From Bacteriovoracaceae bacterium UBA6261 (GTDB lineage Bacteria; Bdellovibrionota; Bacteriovoracia; Bacteriovoracales; Bacteriovoracaceae): a stretch of 64,000 nucleotides of DNA. Under the pieces are notes generated by a model. It made no database searches. It was not told the origin of the DNA and saw only the letters and a program-made list of their open reading frames with translations. Position numbers and translations under genes: made by a program. The stretch spans positions 21,087-85,086 of the forward strand of contig DJVH01000074.1 in the NCBI GenBank assembly GCA_002440825.1, written 5' to 3'. Of the stretch, positions 26,716 through 35,229 are shown piece by piece (position 1 is the first letter of the stretch; the number at the start of each line of letters is the position of its first letter).

Positions 26716-27240
26716 TTACAGAGCCCACATAGAAGCTTCAAGTTCATAAGACGGATGATAAAGTCCAGTTGGCCCATAAAATTGATCGCCAATATATTTA
26801 AATTTCAATTTTTCAAGCATGGTTTTAGAAGTTGTGTTTGAAGGATTATGTCCTGCAAATAGTTTCTTAATTAGTAATTCATTGAATGCATAATCAATGA
26901 CTGTTTGAGCAGCTTCCTTTGCATAACCTTTTCCCCAGTGGGAATTCATGATGTGAAATCCAATTTCATAGATGCTTTTATCTATGTCGTATGGTCTCAA
27001 ACCACAACAACCAATCGTCTCATTAGATTGTTTAAGTTGAACTTTCCAATACTGAACACCGTATTGATTTTGCCTATCTATTTCTTGTTGTAGTTTTTGT
27101 AAAACTTGTTGAGTGTTAAGCCCCCCGCGAATGTCTATGAACTGCATGACTTTTGGGTCTCCCCAAAGTTTTTGTGCATCTTCAATGTCATTAATTGTCC
27201 AGGTTGAGATGATGAGGCGTTGAGACTGAATTGGTTTCAT
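26716..27240 (-). CDS. GNAT acetyltransferase, RimJ/RimL type
   Basis: 174 aa. The pattern of the ribosomal-protein N-acetyltransferase subgroup is clear: QSQRLIISTWTINDIED at the start, then YEIGFHIMNSHWGKGYAKEA carrying the acetyl-CoA loop, and NTTSKTMLEKLKF near the end. Many such proteins act on small molecules or antibiotics rather than ribosomal proteins, so the substrate is open. AT-rich like the secreted protein before it; downstream of tRNA-Leu on the same strand. Confidence 0.88.
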   Translation of the reverse strand: MKPIQSQRLIISTWTINDIEDAQKLWGDPKVMQFIDIRGGLNTQQVLQKLQQEIDRQNQYGVQYWKVQLKQSNETIGCCGLRPYDIDKSIYEIGFHIMNSHWGKGYAKEAAQTVIDYAFNELLIKKLFAGHNPSNTTSKTMLEKLKFKYIGDQFYGPTGLYHPSYELEASMWAL

Positions 27241-27294
27241 GTTGTTGAAGATAGGTTGAAAAAATGTATTTGTGAATTAAGAACAGAAAAAAAT

Positions 27295-27380
27295 TGGTGC
27301 CTCGGGCGAGACTCGAACTCGCACACCCTTGCGGGCGGCGGATTTTGAATCCGCTGCGTCTACCATTCCACCACCAAGGC
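27295..27380 (-). tRNA. tRNA-Leu (anticodon CAA)
   Basis: 86 bases including an encoded CCA (27297-27295 on this strand). The acceptor stem GCCTTGG pairs with CCGAGGC with A as discriminator base, as expected for leucine. The anticodon stem GCGGA/TCCGC carries loop TTCAAAA, giving CAA. A long variable arm (CCCGCAAGGG) marks a class II tRNA, and the T arm contains GTTCGAGTC. Reads UUG codons. Confidence 0.97.
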
Positions 27381-27424
27381 ACTGATATTGGAACACTTAT
27401 ATTAATGGAGTAGAGGGAGTTCCG

Positions 27425-28366
27425 TCAATTTAATTTAAGAAGCTCGAGGGCCTCTTTTGAGCTGAAACGGAAAATATTGTCTCCTAGATTTTTCTTTAGT
27501 TCGCTGTTGTCGAGGGTCACAGGGAATTTCAGGTAATCGATGAGATATGAAGGGAATTTCCAGACCGGAGTCATGATTTTTGCAAGTTGTTCAACGAGAA
27601 TGATCGGCACTTTCACTTTTCTCATACCGACGATAGCGGAAGCTTCATGCAGACTTACCACATCGTCGCCTGCGACGTTGTAAATGCCGGTTTTAAGCGA
27701 TTCGGCCGACGCCACGATAATCGAGGCCATATCGAACTCATGCACAAACTGAAACATTGGATTGTAGTCAATCGGAAGAGGCGCATAAGACGTTTTTAAA
27801 TATTGCGTGATGGAGTTTTTAATTTGCGGCCCAATAATATTGCAAGGACGCAACACAACTGTCTCAATTTGGTTCTGGTTTTTCCACATCCAGTTCGTAC
27901 ACATCTGATCCATTTCAACGACGTCTCTCAGTTCCGCGTATTTGAAACTGCCGCGAAGAGGAGAATCTTCTTTCAGGAACATTGAATTGTCCCCGTGAGC
28001 GCCATAAACGTGATGAGTGGATAGAATGACGACTTTTTTTGAATGAAATTTGTGGGCCAGTTCTAAAATCGTGTTTGTACCGACAAGATTGATATCGATT
28101 CTCTTATTAATATTGCCAGTGGCACGTGAGTGACCAAGTCTTCCAAGGTGAAGGATCGTATCAAAATTGTATTCGCGAAAAATTTTTTCGAAGTTTGTAC
28201 GCGTGTATTTCATTTGTTGAAACGTCAACTGTGAGCGAAGAGGAACATCACTGATCGTCCTTGAATCCACACCGTGAATTCTGATCTGTGGGTGCTTTTT
28301 GATTAAAAGTTCGGCGGTGATCTTTGCCAGTGCACCATGAATACCAATGATGAGAACAGATTTCAT
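27425..28366 (-). CDS. NAD-dependent epimerase/dehydratase-like protein (extended SDR)
   Basis: 313 aa Rossmann-fold protein. The nucleotide-binding loop is IGIHGALAK, a permissive form of GxxGxxG. LSTHHVYGAHGD follows the usual SDR strand, and LRPCNIIGP is typical of extended SDRs. The usual Y-x3-K is YAELR, with Arg replacing Lys, so catalysis may be altered or the protein may bind rather than convert its ligand. It overlaps the acyltransferase stop by ATGA (28363-28366), suggesting a lipid or surface-glycolipid role. Confidence 0.8.
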   Translation of the reverse strand: MKSVLIIGIHGALAKITAELLIKKHPQIRIHGVDSRTISDVPLRSQLTFQQMKYTRTNFEKIFREYNFDTILHLGRLGHSRATGNINKRIDINLVGTNTILELAHKFHSKKVVILSTHHVYGAHGDNSMFLKEDSPLRGSFKYAELRDVVEMDQMCTNWMWKNQNQIETVVLRPCNIIGPQIKNSITQYLKTSYAPLPIDYNPMFQFVHEFDMASIIVASAESLKTGIYNVAGDDVVSLHEASAIVGMRKVKVPIILVEQLAKIMTPVWKFPSYLIDYLKFPVTLDNSELKKNLGDNIFRFSSKEALELLKLN

Positions 28367-29163
28367 TTTTTCAATCTCTGCATGATGGTTCGTCGATGTT
28401 TTAACCCGTGCTCAGTGAGTTCCTGGATTTTTTTCTCAATGTTCGTTATGTGAACTTCAAGTTCTTCATCCAAAGCTTCGTGACTGAGTTCTTTTGGAAG
28501 AGAATACGGCTCGCCGATGTAAATATCAATAGGCGAGGGAAGAGGAAAAAGATTGAGCGACAACGGCAGCGCCGGAATCTTCAGCAACTTCGCTACTTTC
28601 TTCAGGTGAAAAACATAAGGAAAGAATTCCTCTGCGCCTACTACGGCGATAGGAAGAATCTCGGCGTTACTGGCGATCGCCATTCTGAGAAAACCTTTGG
28701 TGAATCTTTGCAGCTTATAAAAATCCTTGGTGTTCTTAGCAATGCCCGGTACGCCTTCCGGAAAGACCAGAACAGATTCGCCGCGTTTTAAAAGATTGAG
28801 GCAATTATTGCGATCTCCGAGAACTGCTCCGCCTTCAGATGACCATCGTCCTAAAAAAGGCAGTCCTGCCAGAAATCGTTCGACGAGCGGTCTCAAAATT
28901 CGCGGCTTTTCCAGCTCGGTGGCAAAGGCCGTGCAGATCAGCATTCCATCAATGGGAACCTGACCAGTATGATTGGATACAACCATATAGGGCTTGTCTT
29001 TGACGTGTTCTTTGCCATGAACCTGCACATCAAAATAATATTCGTAGAATGGATAAAGGACTTTCAGGTCGGCGATCGCTCTTTTAGGCTCAAGTCCCCA
29101 GGGATCACGGTTTTTTCCGTACCGTTTTTCAAGTTCAATTTCCAGGGTCTCAAATTTTGTCAT
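28363..29163 (-). CDS. Lysophospholipid acyltransferase family protein (PlsC-like)
   Basis: 266 aa. The acyltransferase block I appears as SNHTGQVPIDG, the longer-spaced variant seen in a PlsC subgroup, and block III as VFPEGVPG. These enzymes move acyl groups from CoA or ACP to lysophosphatidate or related acceptors at the membrane. The spacing makes it unlikely to be the canonical PlsC. It is the first gene of a two-gene unit with the SDR protein. Confidence 0.85.
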   Translation of the reverse strand: MTKFETLEIELEKRYGKNRDPWGLEPKRAIADLKVLYPFYEYYFDVQVHGKEHVKDKPYMVVSNHTGQVPIDGMLICTAFATELEKPRILRPLVERFLAGLPFLGRWSSEGGAVLGDRNNCLNLLKRGESVLVFPEGVPGIAKNTKDFYKLQRFTKGFLRMAIASNAEILPIAVVGAEEFFPYVFHLKKVAKLLKIPALPLSLNLFPLPSPIDIYIGEPYSLPKELSHEALDEELEVHITNIEKKIQELTEHGLKHRRTIMQRLKK

Positions 29164-29268
29164 AATCCTACTAACTTTCTCAAAAGATTAACTGAGCATT
29201 TCTTACTATCAATGCTACCAAAATATTCATTCTTCACAAGTTTGTTCGCGTGAGGCTATACTGGTTCG

Positions 29269-29628
29269 ATGAAAAAACAATCGGACTGGAAAGCAAGGCT
29301 CAACCGCTTCTTTTTTGGCTTTCAACAGGAAATGATCAAGACGAGTGTCATTGGAAAAAAGATGCTGACTGCATCGAGAACTAATGCGCACTTAAAAGAA
29401 ACCTATGAAGAGCTAGGCCGGTTATTGGAAAAAGCAATGGATTCGGGAGAAGTGGAGTGGGACTCTGCTAAAGTTCGCGCTCTGTTGCATACTGTACGAG
29501 CCTGCAAGAAAGACCTGGAAGAAATAGAGCGCCAGGTTCATAAAATCAAATTTTCAGCAGGACCAAAATGTCCTCAGGATATAGCCCGTCTGCCTGAAAA
29601 AAAATCTGATATTAAAAAAGAAGATTAA
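29269..29628 (+). CDS. Small helical cytoplasmic protein of unknown function
   Basis: 119 aa without signal peptide or membrane segment. The composition (Lys, Glu, Leu; heptad-like segment from about residue 40 to 95) predicts a helical hairpin or coiled coil, with a Lys-rich tail. The stop overlaps the convergent engB stop (29625-29628), a tight junction. No family recognised. It is preceded by a weak ribosome site; GC content matches its neighbours, so it is probably a real gene. Confidence 0.65.
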   Translation: MKKQSDWKARLNRFFFGFQQEMIKTSVIGKKMLTASRTNAHLKETYEELGRLLEKAMDSGEVEWDSAKVRALLHTVRACKKDLEEIERQVHKIKFSAGPKCPQDIARLPEKKSDIKKED

Positions 29629-30317
29629 TCGTCTTCATCAAACTCGACGTTCGATTTTCTTATCTCAAGTTCTTCAAGTAAATGGGCCACGATGGCCTCT
29701 TCAACTTGAGGTAACCCTTTTTTGGTTTCCGCTGAAACGAAATACATCTGTCTGATCCATTTATATTCTTTGGAAAGCGCCGGCTTTAACTTGTCGAGTT
29801 CCGCACGTTCTTTCTGCGTTTTCAGTTTATCCATTTTGTTGAAGACCAAAATCGCATTGCGTGTGAAATTTTTCAGAAATTTATGAAAAGCTTTATCTGA
29901 ATCCTGATTCGGGTGACGCGCATCCTGCAAATTGATAAGCATCATGGAAGGAGACAGATAAGAGAAAAATAATGTCATCAACTGATCCCAGTTTCTCGAC
30001 ATTTCCTTTGAAACTTCCGCATGGCCATAACCGGGCAAATCGATCAGTACAAATTTTTGCAGATCACTTTTTTTGCCGTTGAGACTCAATTCAAAATCGA
30101 AAATATTAATTTCTCTCGTGCGACCTGGTGTTTTTGAAACACGCGCGGTTTTAGAACCAAACAACGCATTGATGATTGAAGATTTGCCGACATTTGATCT
30201 TCCGACAAAACTCACACCAATAACTTCCGGATGATCAGCTAGCCATTGCTCGAACTGGGCAGGATCCGAAATTCCCATTTTGAAAGCAGCTGAATGTTGT
30301 TTGATTTGATAGCTCAT
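29625..30317 (-). CDS. engB: Ribosome biogenesis GTPase EngB (YihA/YsxC)
   Basis: Small Ras-like GTPase needed for large-subunit ribosome assembly. G1 is GRSNVGKSS (residues 39-47), followed by the switch region SKTPGRTREIN, G3 DLPGYG and G4 NKMD. 230 aa from the ATG at 30317, preferred because EngB proteins begin shortly before the G1 strand; the open frame to 30425 would run into the ribosome site region of the divergent gene. The acidic C-terminal tail (FDEDD) is unremarkable. Confidence 0.95.
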   Translation of the reverse strand: MSYQIKQHSAAFKMGISDPAQFEQWLADHPEVIGVSFVGRSNVGKSSIINALFGSKTARVSKTPGRTREINIFDFELSLNGKKSDLQKFVLIDLPGYGHAEVSKEMSRNWDQLMTLFFSYLSPSMMLINLQDARHPNQDSDKAFHKFLKNFTRNAILVFNKMDKLKTQKERAELDKLKPALSKEYKWIRQMYFVSAETKKGLPQVEEAIVAHLLEELEIRKSNVEFDEDD

Positions 30318-30435
30318 GGTCTTTGTCTCTGGTTTAAATTCAGCACCATCATAAAGCAAAAAACACACAATTGCACCCTTTCTCGTCTTGGCCTTGCCTT
30401 TGAAGAGCGCCTTTGGTCCAAACAAAGGAGATTAC

Positions 30436-31761
30436 ATGGGAGAACGTAAATTAGAGCGCACAATACCTTATTACCTGGAGTCCATTGTCGGAGGAAGAGG
30501 CTTGCGGGAAGAAGACGAATTCGTCCTTGAAGCCTTTCAGGAAAGAAAAAAAACTTACCGTTTGAAGCGCTTTCGCTATCTCTTCAAGACGGCCAAAAAT
30601 TTTCATTTTGACTCTACAAGTGGAGAGGTGACTCTTCCAGTCCTGGAAAAATATTTTCAGGATTATGAACTCGTTCTCATCAAGCACAATATGGCCCGAA
30701 GTTATGATGAACGCTCTCGTTATCTTTTTCGCAGTCTTGGCGATACACCTTTTAAAATCAATGGCATCCTTGCCTTTGAGGCTTTCGTTGAAAGAGGTGA
30801 CACGATCGACATCGGTTACAATCGCATTCATTTTCCACGGCCACAACCTAAAATGAAACTGGTGAAGGATGAGCCGGTTCTTTCAGCTGAGATGATGAAG
30901 AGTTCACTGAACATTATGATTGAAGGAGAAACAGGTACGGGAAAGACAACTCTGGCAAAAAAGATTCACGAAGAAAGTTGCCGTCAGGGTCAATTTGTTC
31001 ATCTCAACTTGTCCTCTTTTTCACCTGGTCTGATTGAGTCTGAATTATTTGGTCACGTGAAAGGCGCGTTCACCGGTGCAATGACAGAAAAAAAAGGAGC
31101 TATTCTTGAAGCGCATAAAGGTACATTATTTCTGGATGAAATTGATTCTTTAACGCTTGAACTGCAGACCAAGCTTTTGCTATTTCTGGACAATCAGGAA
31201 TTTCGTGCAGTAGGTGGAAATCATCCCGTTCAGTCAAATGTCAGATTGATTTTTGCTTCAGGAACACCTTTGAAAATTTTATTGAGCGAAGGAAAAATGC
31301 GAAGAGATTTTTATTATCGTCTGACTTCTGGTCTTGTGATCGGGCTTGAGAGTTTGCGTTCAAATCCAGAGAGAATTCAGGAATGTTGCCGGGAATTCGA
31401 ACAAAAAGAATTTTGTGTTTTATCAGATGAACTCGTGCAGTTTTATTCACAATGCCCATGGCCTGGAAATCTTCGGCAGTTGTTTTCTCATTTGCAAAAA
31501 AAGAAAATTCTCTCTGGCGGAAAAAAACTGTCACTGGATCAGGGAGACTACTTATTGAAAGAAGAAACGAATGTTCTGGAACTTGCCTGTAATGAATGGA
31601 GGACGCTGGAAGAAATGAAACGTGATTATTGTGCCACTGTCTTCAATAAGAGCGAGAAAAATTTCAGCAAAGCTTCCCGCATTCTCGAAATAAGCCCCAA
31701 TACATTGAAAGCGATGTTGGGGAAATCAAGTCGACATGAGGTAGTCGAGATAGATATCTAG
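30436..31761 (+). CDS. Sigma-54-dependent transcriptional activator with FHA-like N-terminus
   Basis: 441 aa from the ATG at 30436, with a strong AAAGGAG site. The N-terminal domain lacks a receiver and ends INGILAFEAFVERGDTIDIG, the typical last strands of an FHA (phosphothreonine-binding) domain. The AAA+ domain has Walker A GETGTGKTT near residue 163, the sigma-54 contact loop GAFTGA near 210, and Walker B GTLFLDEID. A Fis-type helix-turn-helix ends the protein (NFSKASRILEISPNTLKAML). Probably driven by a Ser/Thr kinase, by analogy with other FHA activators. Its 3' end overlaps the convergent FliL-like gene by 36 bases. Confidence 0.9.
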   Translation: MGERKLERTIPYYLESIVGGRGLREEDEFVLEAFQERKKTYRLKRFRYLFKTAKNFHFDSTSGEVTLPVLEKYFQDYELVLIKHNMARSYDERSRYLFRSLGDTPFKINGILAFEAFVERGDTIDIGYNRIHFPRPQPKMKLVKDEPVLSAEMMKSSLNIMIEGETGTGKTTLAKKIHEESCRQGQFVHLNLSSFSPGLIESELFGHVKGAFTGAMTEKKGAILEAHKGTLFLDEIDSLTLELQTKLLLFLDNQEFRAVGGNHPVQSNVRLIFASGTPLKILLSEGKMRRDFYYRLTSGLVIGLESLRSNPERIQECCREFEQKEFCVLSDELVQFYSQCPWPGNLRQLFSHLQKKKILSGGKKLSLDQGDYLLKEETNVLELACNEWRTLEEMKRDYCATVFNKSEKNFSKASRILEISPNTLKAMLGKSSRHEVVEIDI

Positions 31762-32880
31762 AACTTTTCCTTCGATGTGATTTTTTTCCAGAAAATCATT
31801 AATCTCAGTACGCAATTTATCTTTAATGATCTGTCTTCCTTCTTCTTCAATTGGAAGCTGAGGGAGGACAGGTTCTACATTCGTCGTCAAATGATCGCGC
31901 AATTCAACTTCATGATCTTTGAGAAAATTAATGGCATTTCTATTTGAAGCAAGAATGGAGAAATCAATCCAGATTTGCTTATTGCGTTTGGTATCTTCAA
32001 GAAACAGCTGAAGATTGATATCTTCAACTTTGAACATTCTTTCTGCTTGTCTGTAATAAACGGGACGTCCAGATAGTTTCTGCTTGATCTCAACTGATTT
32101 GACAGGCTCGTTGTGACCGAAAAGTTTGAAGTCTTCATTTAAAGACTTAACCATCATCGCTTCAATTTCTTTTTTGTTTTCTTCCGACAAAGGAAGTCCT
32201 GCGACAGGAAGATGAATTCCTTCAAGTGAATCATCCATCATTTCTTCCATCTCTTCCATTAAGGCTTTGTCTTGTCCATTTTTAGCTTCGACTCTGACAT
32301 CGAGATGCATTTCCATTTCGGCTTCTTCTGCTGGAGCACCTCCGCCATGGCCGCCGCCGCCACCACCTGTGTGTGCTATTTCAAATTTGTGATTTTTAAA
32401 TTCAACAAACAGATCTTCTTCCGCTTCACTGAAAGAGGCTGGTTTTCTCAAGGCCTTTGTCCCGATGACAATTTTCGCCGTATTTGAATAAATCACAGTT
32501 CCAGCAAAGAAAACTACTGCCAGCGTTGTGACGAAGGTCAGGGCTTTTAAAGGATTGAATTTGGCATAAACAAGAGGCTTCAGCATCAGCTGTTTTTTAT
32601 CTGCTTTCTTGAATTCTTCAGAGCGAAGATAAATCAATACGGCCGTCAGGCGACCGCGCACCATTGTGGTGTAGTGCTCAGTGTAGCCGACAAATTTCAG
32701 CATCGTGATGCGAAGTTTAGGCTGATATGTTTTTGTCCATTTGGTTTTAACTGTCTGCGGTGAATGTTTGATGGCCAGCAGGATCGCAAAGACAAAAGGA
32801 GGCGTGACGGCCTTGAGCTTTTCAAAAAGCTTTTCAAGAAAGTTGTTTATGGTCTCTTCAAGTTTAATTAAAAAATTCAC
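31726..32880 (-). CDS. FliL-like membrane protein with Gly/His-rich linker
   Basis: 384 aa. A cytoplasmic N-terminal part of about 110 residues leads to one membrane helix (about 112-132) and then a periplasmic region with a Gly/His run (residues 171-181) and a Met/Glu-rich acidic stretch. The C-terminal about 110 residues match the FliL pattern: DFSILASNRNAINFLKDH, a helix ending IIKDKLRTEINDFLE and a last strand VLDIYLDYL. FliL stabilises flagellar stators in other bacteria. No flagellar gene lies in this window, so a stator-like or motility role is inferred. Much longer than ordinary FliL (about 150-180 aa). Confidence 0.72.
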   Translation of the reverse strand: MNFLIKLEETINNFLEKLFEKLKAVTPPFVFAILLAIKHSPQTVKTKWTKTYQPKLRITMLKFVGYTEHYTTMVRGRLTAVLIYLRSEEFKKADKKQLMLKPLVYAKFNPLKALTFVTTLAVVFFAGTVIYSNTAKIVIGTKALRKPASFSEAEEDLFVEFKNHKFEIAHTGGGGGGHGGGAPAEEAEMEMHLDVRVEAKNGQDKALMEEMEEMMDDSLEGIHLPVAGLPLSEENKKEIEAMMVKSLNEDFKLFGHNEPVKSVEIKQKLSGRPVYYRQAERMFKVEDINLQLFLEDTKRNKQIWIDFSILASNRNAINFLKDHEVELRDHLTTNVEPVLPQLPIEEEGRQIIKDKLRTEINDFLEKNHIEGKVLDIYLDYLMST

Positions 32881-33060
32881 CTGATCTCCTCACTGTCTTG
32901 ATCGGCTGTTTGCAGAAGATATTTAAAAAAGGTTTATAGCCGAGCATGTCACTCGGTCTTTCTGGGGCATTTTCTGCCTGGGCACCGAATGAAGGCGCTG
33001 AAAGTGAATTTTAGAGAAAGCTTGCCCGAAAAGATGATCAGTCTTAGTGAGGAGAGCCTT

Positions 33061-33717
33061 ATGGAAACAAGAAATTTAGTAAATTGGACGTTTTTGGTGA
33101 TGAGTTCGCTGTTTTTGACCAGCTGTTCAGGCTTTTTACCGGACCGTAGTTTTATTGAAGAAATGAACCGTGAAAGCGATCCTTATTTTGTGGCAGGAAG
33201 AGATTTTAAAGTCGTAGGTGGAGACAGTGGAGAAGCTTATCGCAGCAAAGAAGAAATTCAGAAACGCACGCCTTCATCTGAAAGAAACCGCGAGAAAATG
33301 AAAGAAGAAGAATCGATTCGGGTAGAACTCGAGCAGAAAGAAGCAGATATTCCGGAAGAATATCTGGAACAATACTCAAAAGATAAAAAATATCTGCCTT
33401 CTGATTCCGATAAACTGTATTACTTGAGCCTCTCTCTGAGCGAACGCGCTAACTATATCAGTACCAAGAAAGCTGATTGGCAGGAAGACCAGGGCAAAGG
33501 ACAAGATTTCATTCAAAAACACTCTGTTCACAGTAAAGAATTGTACCTTGGGATGTCCAAATCACAGGTGATGCAGGCCTGGGGAAAACCTTCGCGCGTT
33601 GACGTTGCCGGCAACCCTCGCAATCAAAATGAGCGTTGGGTGTTTTTCGAAGACGGAAGTGCAAAACAAATCTTTTTTGAGTCGGGAAGAGTTGGTGGCT
33701 GGGCCCTTGATCTCTAA
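33061..33717 (+). CDS. Lipoprotein with SmpA/OmlA (BamE-like) C-terminal domain
   Basis: 218 aa from the ATG at 33061 (GAGGAG site). Lipobox LTSC, so Cys22 is lipidated. The middle is highly charged and helical. The C-terminal part, LYLGMSKSQVMQAWGKPSRV with ERWVFFEDG and IFFESGRV following, has the SmpA/OmlA fold signature shared with BamE, which assists outer-membrane protein assembly. The long charged region is not found in BamE itself, so this is a relative rather than the orthologue. Confidence 0.75.
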   Translation: METRNLVNWTFLVMSSLFLTSCSGFLPDRSFIEEMNRESDPYFVAGRDFKVVGGDSGEAYRSKEEIQKRTPSSERNREKMKEEESIRVELEQKEADIPEEYLEQYSKDKKYLPSDSDKLYYLSLSLSERANYISTKKADWQEDQGKGQDFIQKHSVHSKELYLGMSKSQVMQAWGKPSRVDVAGNPRNQNERWVFFEDGSAKQIFFESGRVGGWALDL

Positions 33718-33762
33718 ATGAAATAGTAATATCCTCCAGCAAAGTTTTAAGAGGGAATTACA

Positions 33763-34638
33763 ATGCCAGCAGAATCAATGACCGGCTTCGGTGAAGCGAA
33801 CGCGCAGTCTGATAATTACGTCGTCTCCGTCGAAATAAAAAGCGTGAATAATCGTTTCAAAGATATCAGGTTTAAAATGCCTGGGACACTTTCATCTCTT
33901 GAAATGGAGTTGAAAAAGGAACTGAACGATCAATTTACCCGCGGAACATTTGATGTATACGTCAATGTGAAACGCGCAGAGAACAAAAGTCGCTTTGATG
34001 ATCTTGATCCGAACAAAATTTCTCAGTTCGTTTCAAAGATTGCTCCTATTTTGAAAAGCAACGGACTTGAATCGAAAGTGAACATGACTGATTTTTTGAG
34101 ATCAGAATTCATGGTTGATCAGGACGAAGAAAATCAGACAGAACTTAATGAGCTCGCTCTTAAAGCATTCCGCGAAGCTTTAGTTTCTCTGAAAAAATCC
34201 AGAACCGCTGAAGGCGAGAAACTGATGAAGGTTCTGGTAAAACACCTTGAGACTTACAAAACTCACTTCGAGGTGATTGAGAAGAATGCCGAGCACTTCA
34301 AAAACAATGTTGAAGAAAAGTTGAAAAAGAGAGTTGAGGAATACAAAAAGCTGGTCGATGTTGAACACAGCCGACTTCTTCAGGAAGTGATCTTTTATTT
34401 AGAAAAGATCGATATCCATGAAGAAATTAACCGCGTTCATGCCCACTTGGAAAAATTTCAAAACCTATTAAAATCTAGTAATGAAGTCGGAAGACAGATT
34501 GATTTTATCCTTCAGGAATTAGGACGCGAGACCAATACCATGGGATCTAAGTCAACTATGAAAGAAATTTCAGATGCAGTTGTGCAGATGAAAGTTCAAT
34601 TGGAAAAGATGCGCGAGCAGGGACTTAATATTGAATAG
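33763..34638 (+). CDS. yicC: YicC family endoribonuclease-like protein
   Basis: 291 aa, the standard length. N-terminal signature MTGFGEAN and EIKSVNNRFKDIRFKMP, and C-terminal EEINRVHAHLEKF with GRQIDFILQELGRETNTMGSK, are diagnostic. YicC proteins have been linked to RNA cleavage and stationary phase. The usual partner follows: gmk overlaps its last 8 bases. AGAGGGA ribosome site upstream. The start is the ATG at 33763, four codons before the family-typical MTGFGEA. Confidence 0.93.
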   Translation: MPAESMTGFGEANAQSDNYVVSVEIKSVNNRFKDIRFKMPGTLSSLEMELKKELNDQFTRGTFDVYVNVKRAENKSRFDDLDPNKISQFVSKIAPILKSNGLESKVNMTDFLRSEFMVDQDEENQTELNELALKAFREALVSLKKSRTAEGEKLMKVLVKHLETYKTHFEVIEKNAEHFKNNVEEKLKKRVEEYKKLVDVEHSRLLQEVIFYLEKIDIHEEINRVHAHLEKFQNLLKSSNEVGRQIDFILQELGRETNTMGSKSTMKEISDAVVQMKVQLEKMREQGLNIE

Positions 34639-35215
34639 TCACCATCACAAAAACGGAAAACTGATTGTCATTGTGGCCCCTAGTGGAACCGGCAAGACTT
34701 CCCTGATTAAACGCCTGAAGGAAGATTTTCCTTCTCTGGTAGAATCTGTCTCATACACCACCCGTCCGATGAGGCCAGGTGAAATTCACGGGCATCACTA
34801 CTTTTTCATAGAAAAAGAAAAGTTCATCGATATGAGAAATGCGGATGAGTTCCTTGAGTGGGCTGAAGTGCATGGCAATTTCTATGGCACTTCCAAGAAT
34901 TTTGTCGAAAATGCCCTTTATGAAGGAAAGCATCTTCTGTTTGACCTGGATGTTCAGGGAACAGACGCCATGAAAGCGTATTTCGGACCTCGAGCGAATG
35001 TTATTTTTATTTCGCCTCCGTCAGTAGAAGAGCTGGAAAAGCGTCTGCGCGGGCGAGGAACGGAAAATACTGCGGTCATCAACCTTCGTTTGATGAATGC
35101 CCAGAAGGAACTTCTGCGCAAGCACGACTTTGATCATTTAGTTTATAACGACGATATCGAACACGCCTATAAAAGACTTTCCGAAATTACCGAGAAGATC
35201 TTATCAGATAAATAG
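34631..35215 (+). CDS. gmk: Guanylate kinase
   Basis: Phosphorylates GMP (and dGMP) to GDP. 194 aa. P-loop APSGTGKTS (about residues 16-24), GMP-binding SYTTRPMRPGE and HGNFYGTS, and lid GRGTENTAVINLRL are all present. The start is a TTG at 34631 inside the end of yicC; no ATG lies before the P-loop, so TTG is accepted, with a GGGA site at a suitable distance. Between yicC and rel, the common order, but without rpoZ. Confidence 0.94.
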   Translation: MNSHHHKNGKLIVIVAPSGTGKTSLIKRLKEDFPSLVESVSYTTRPMRPGEIHGHHYFFIEKEKFIDMRNADEFLEWAEVHGNFYGTSKNFVENALYEGKHLLFDLDVQGTDAMKAYFGPRANVIFISPPSVEELEKRLRGRGTENTAVINLRLMNAQKELLRKHDFDHLVYNDDIEHAYKRLSEITEKILSDK

Positions 35216-35229
35216 GGCAAGAGTAGGGA

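Noticed and set aside
27191..27382. A 63-codon open frame on the minus strand across the tRNA-Leu gene.
   Set aside because: It covers the tRNA and the start of the GNAT gene, has no ribosome site and its product shows no pattern.
32940..32956. Short inverted repeat CCGAG-N7-CTCGG between the FliL-like gene and the BamE-like lipoprotein gene.
   Set aside because: Only 5 bp, not followed by a full T run, and placed between divergent genes; likely chance.
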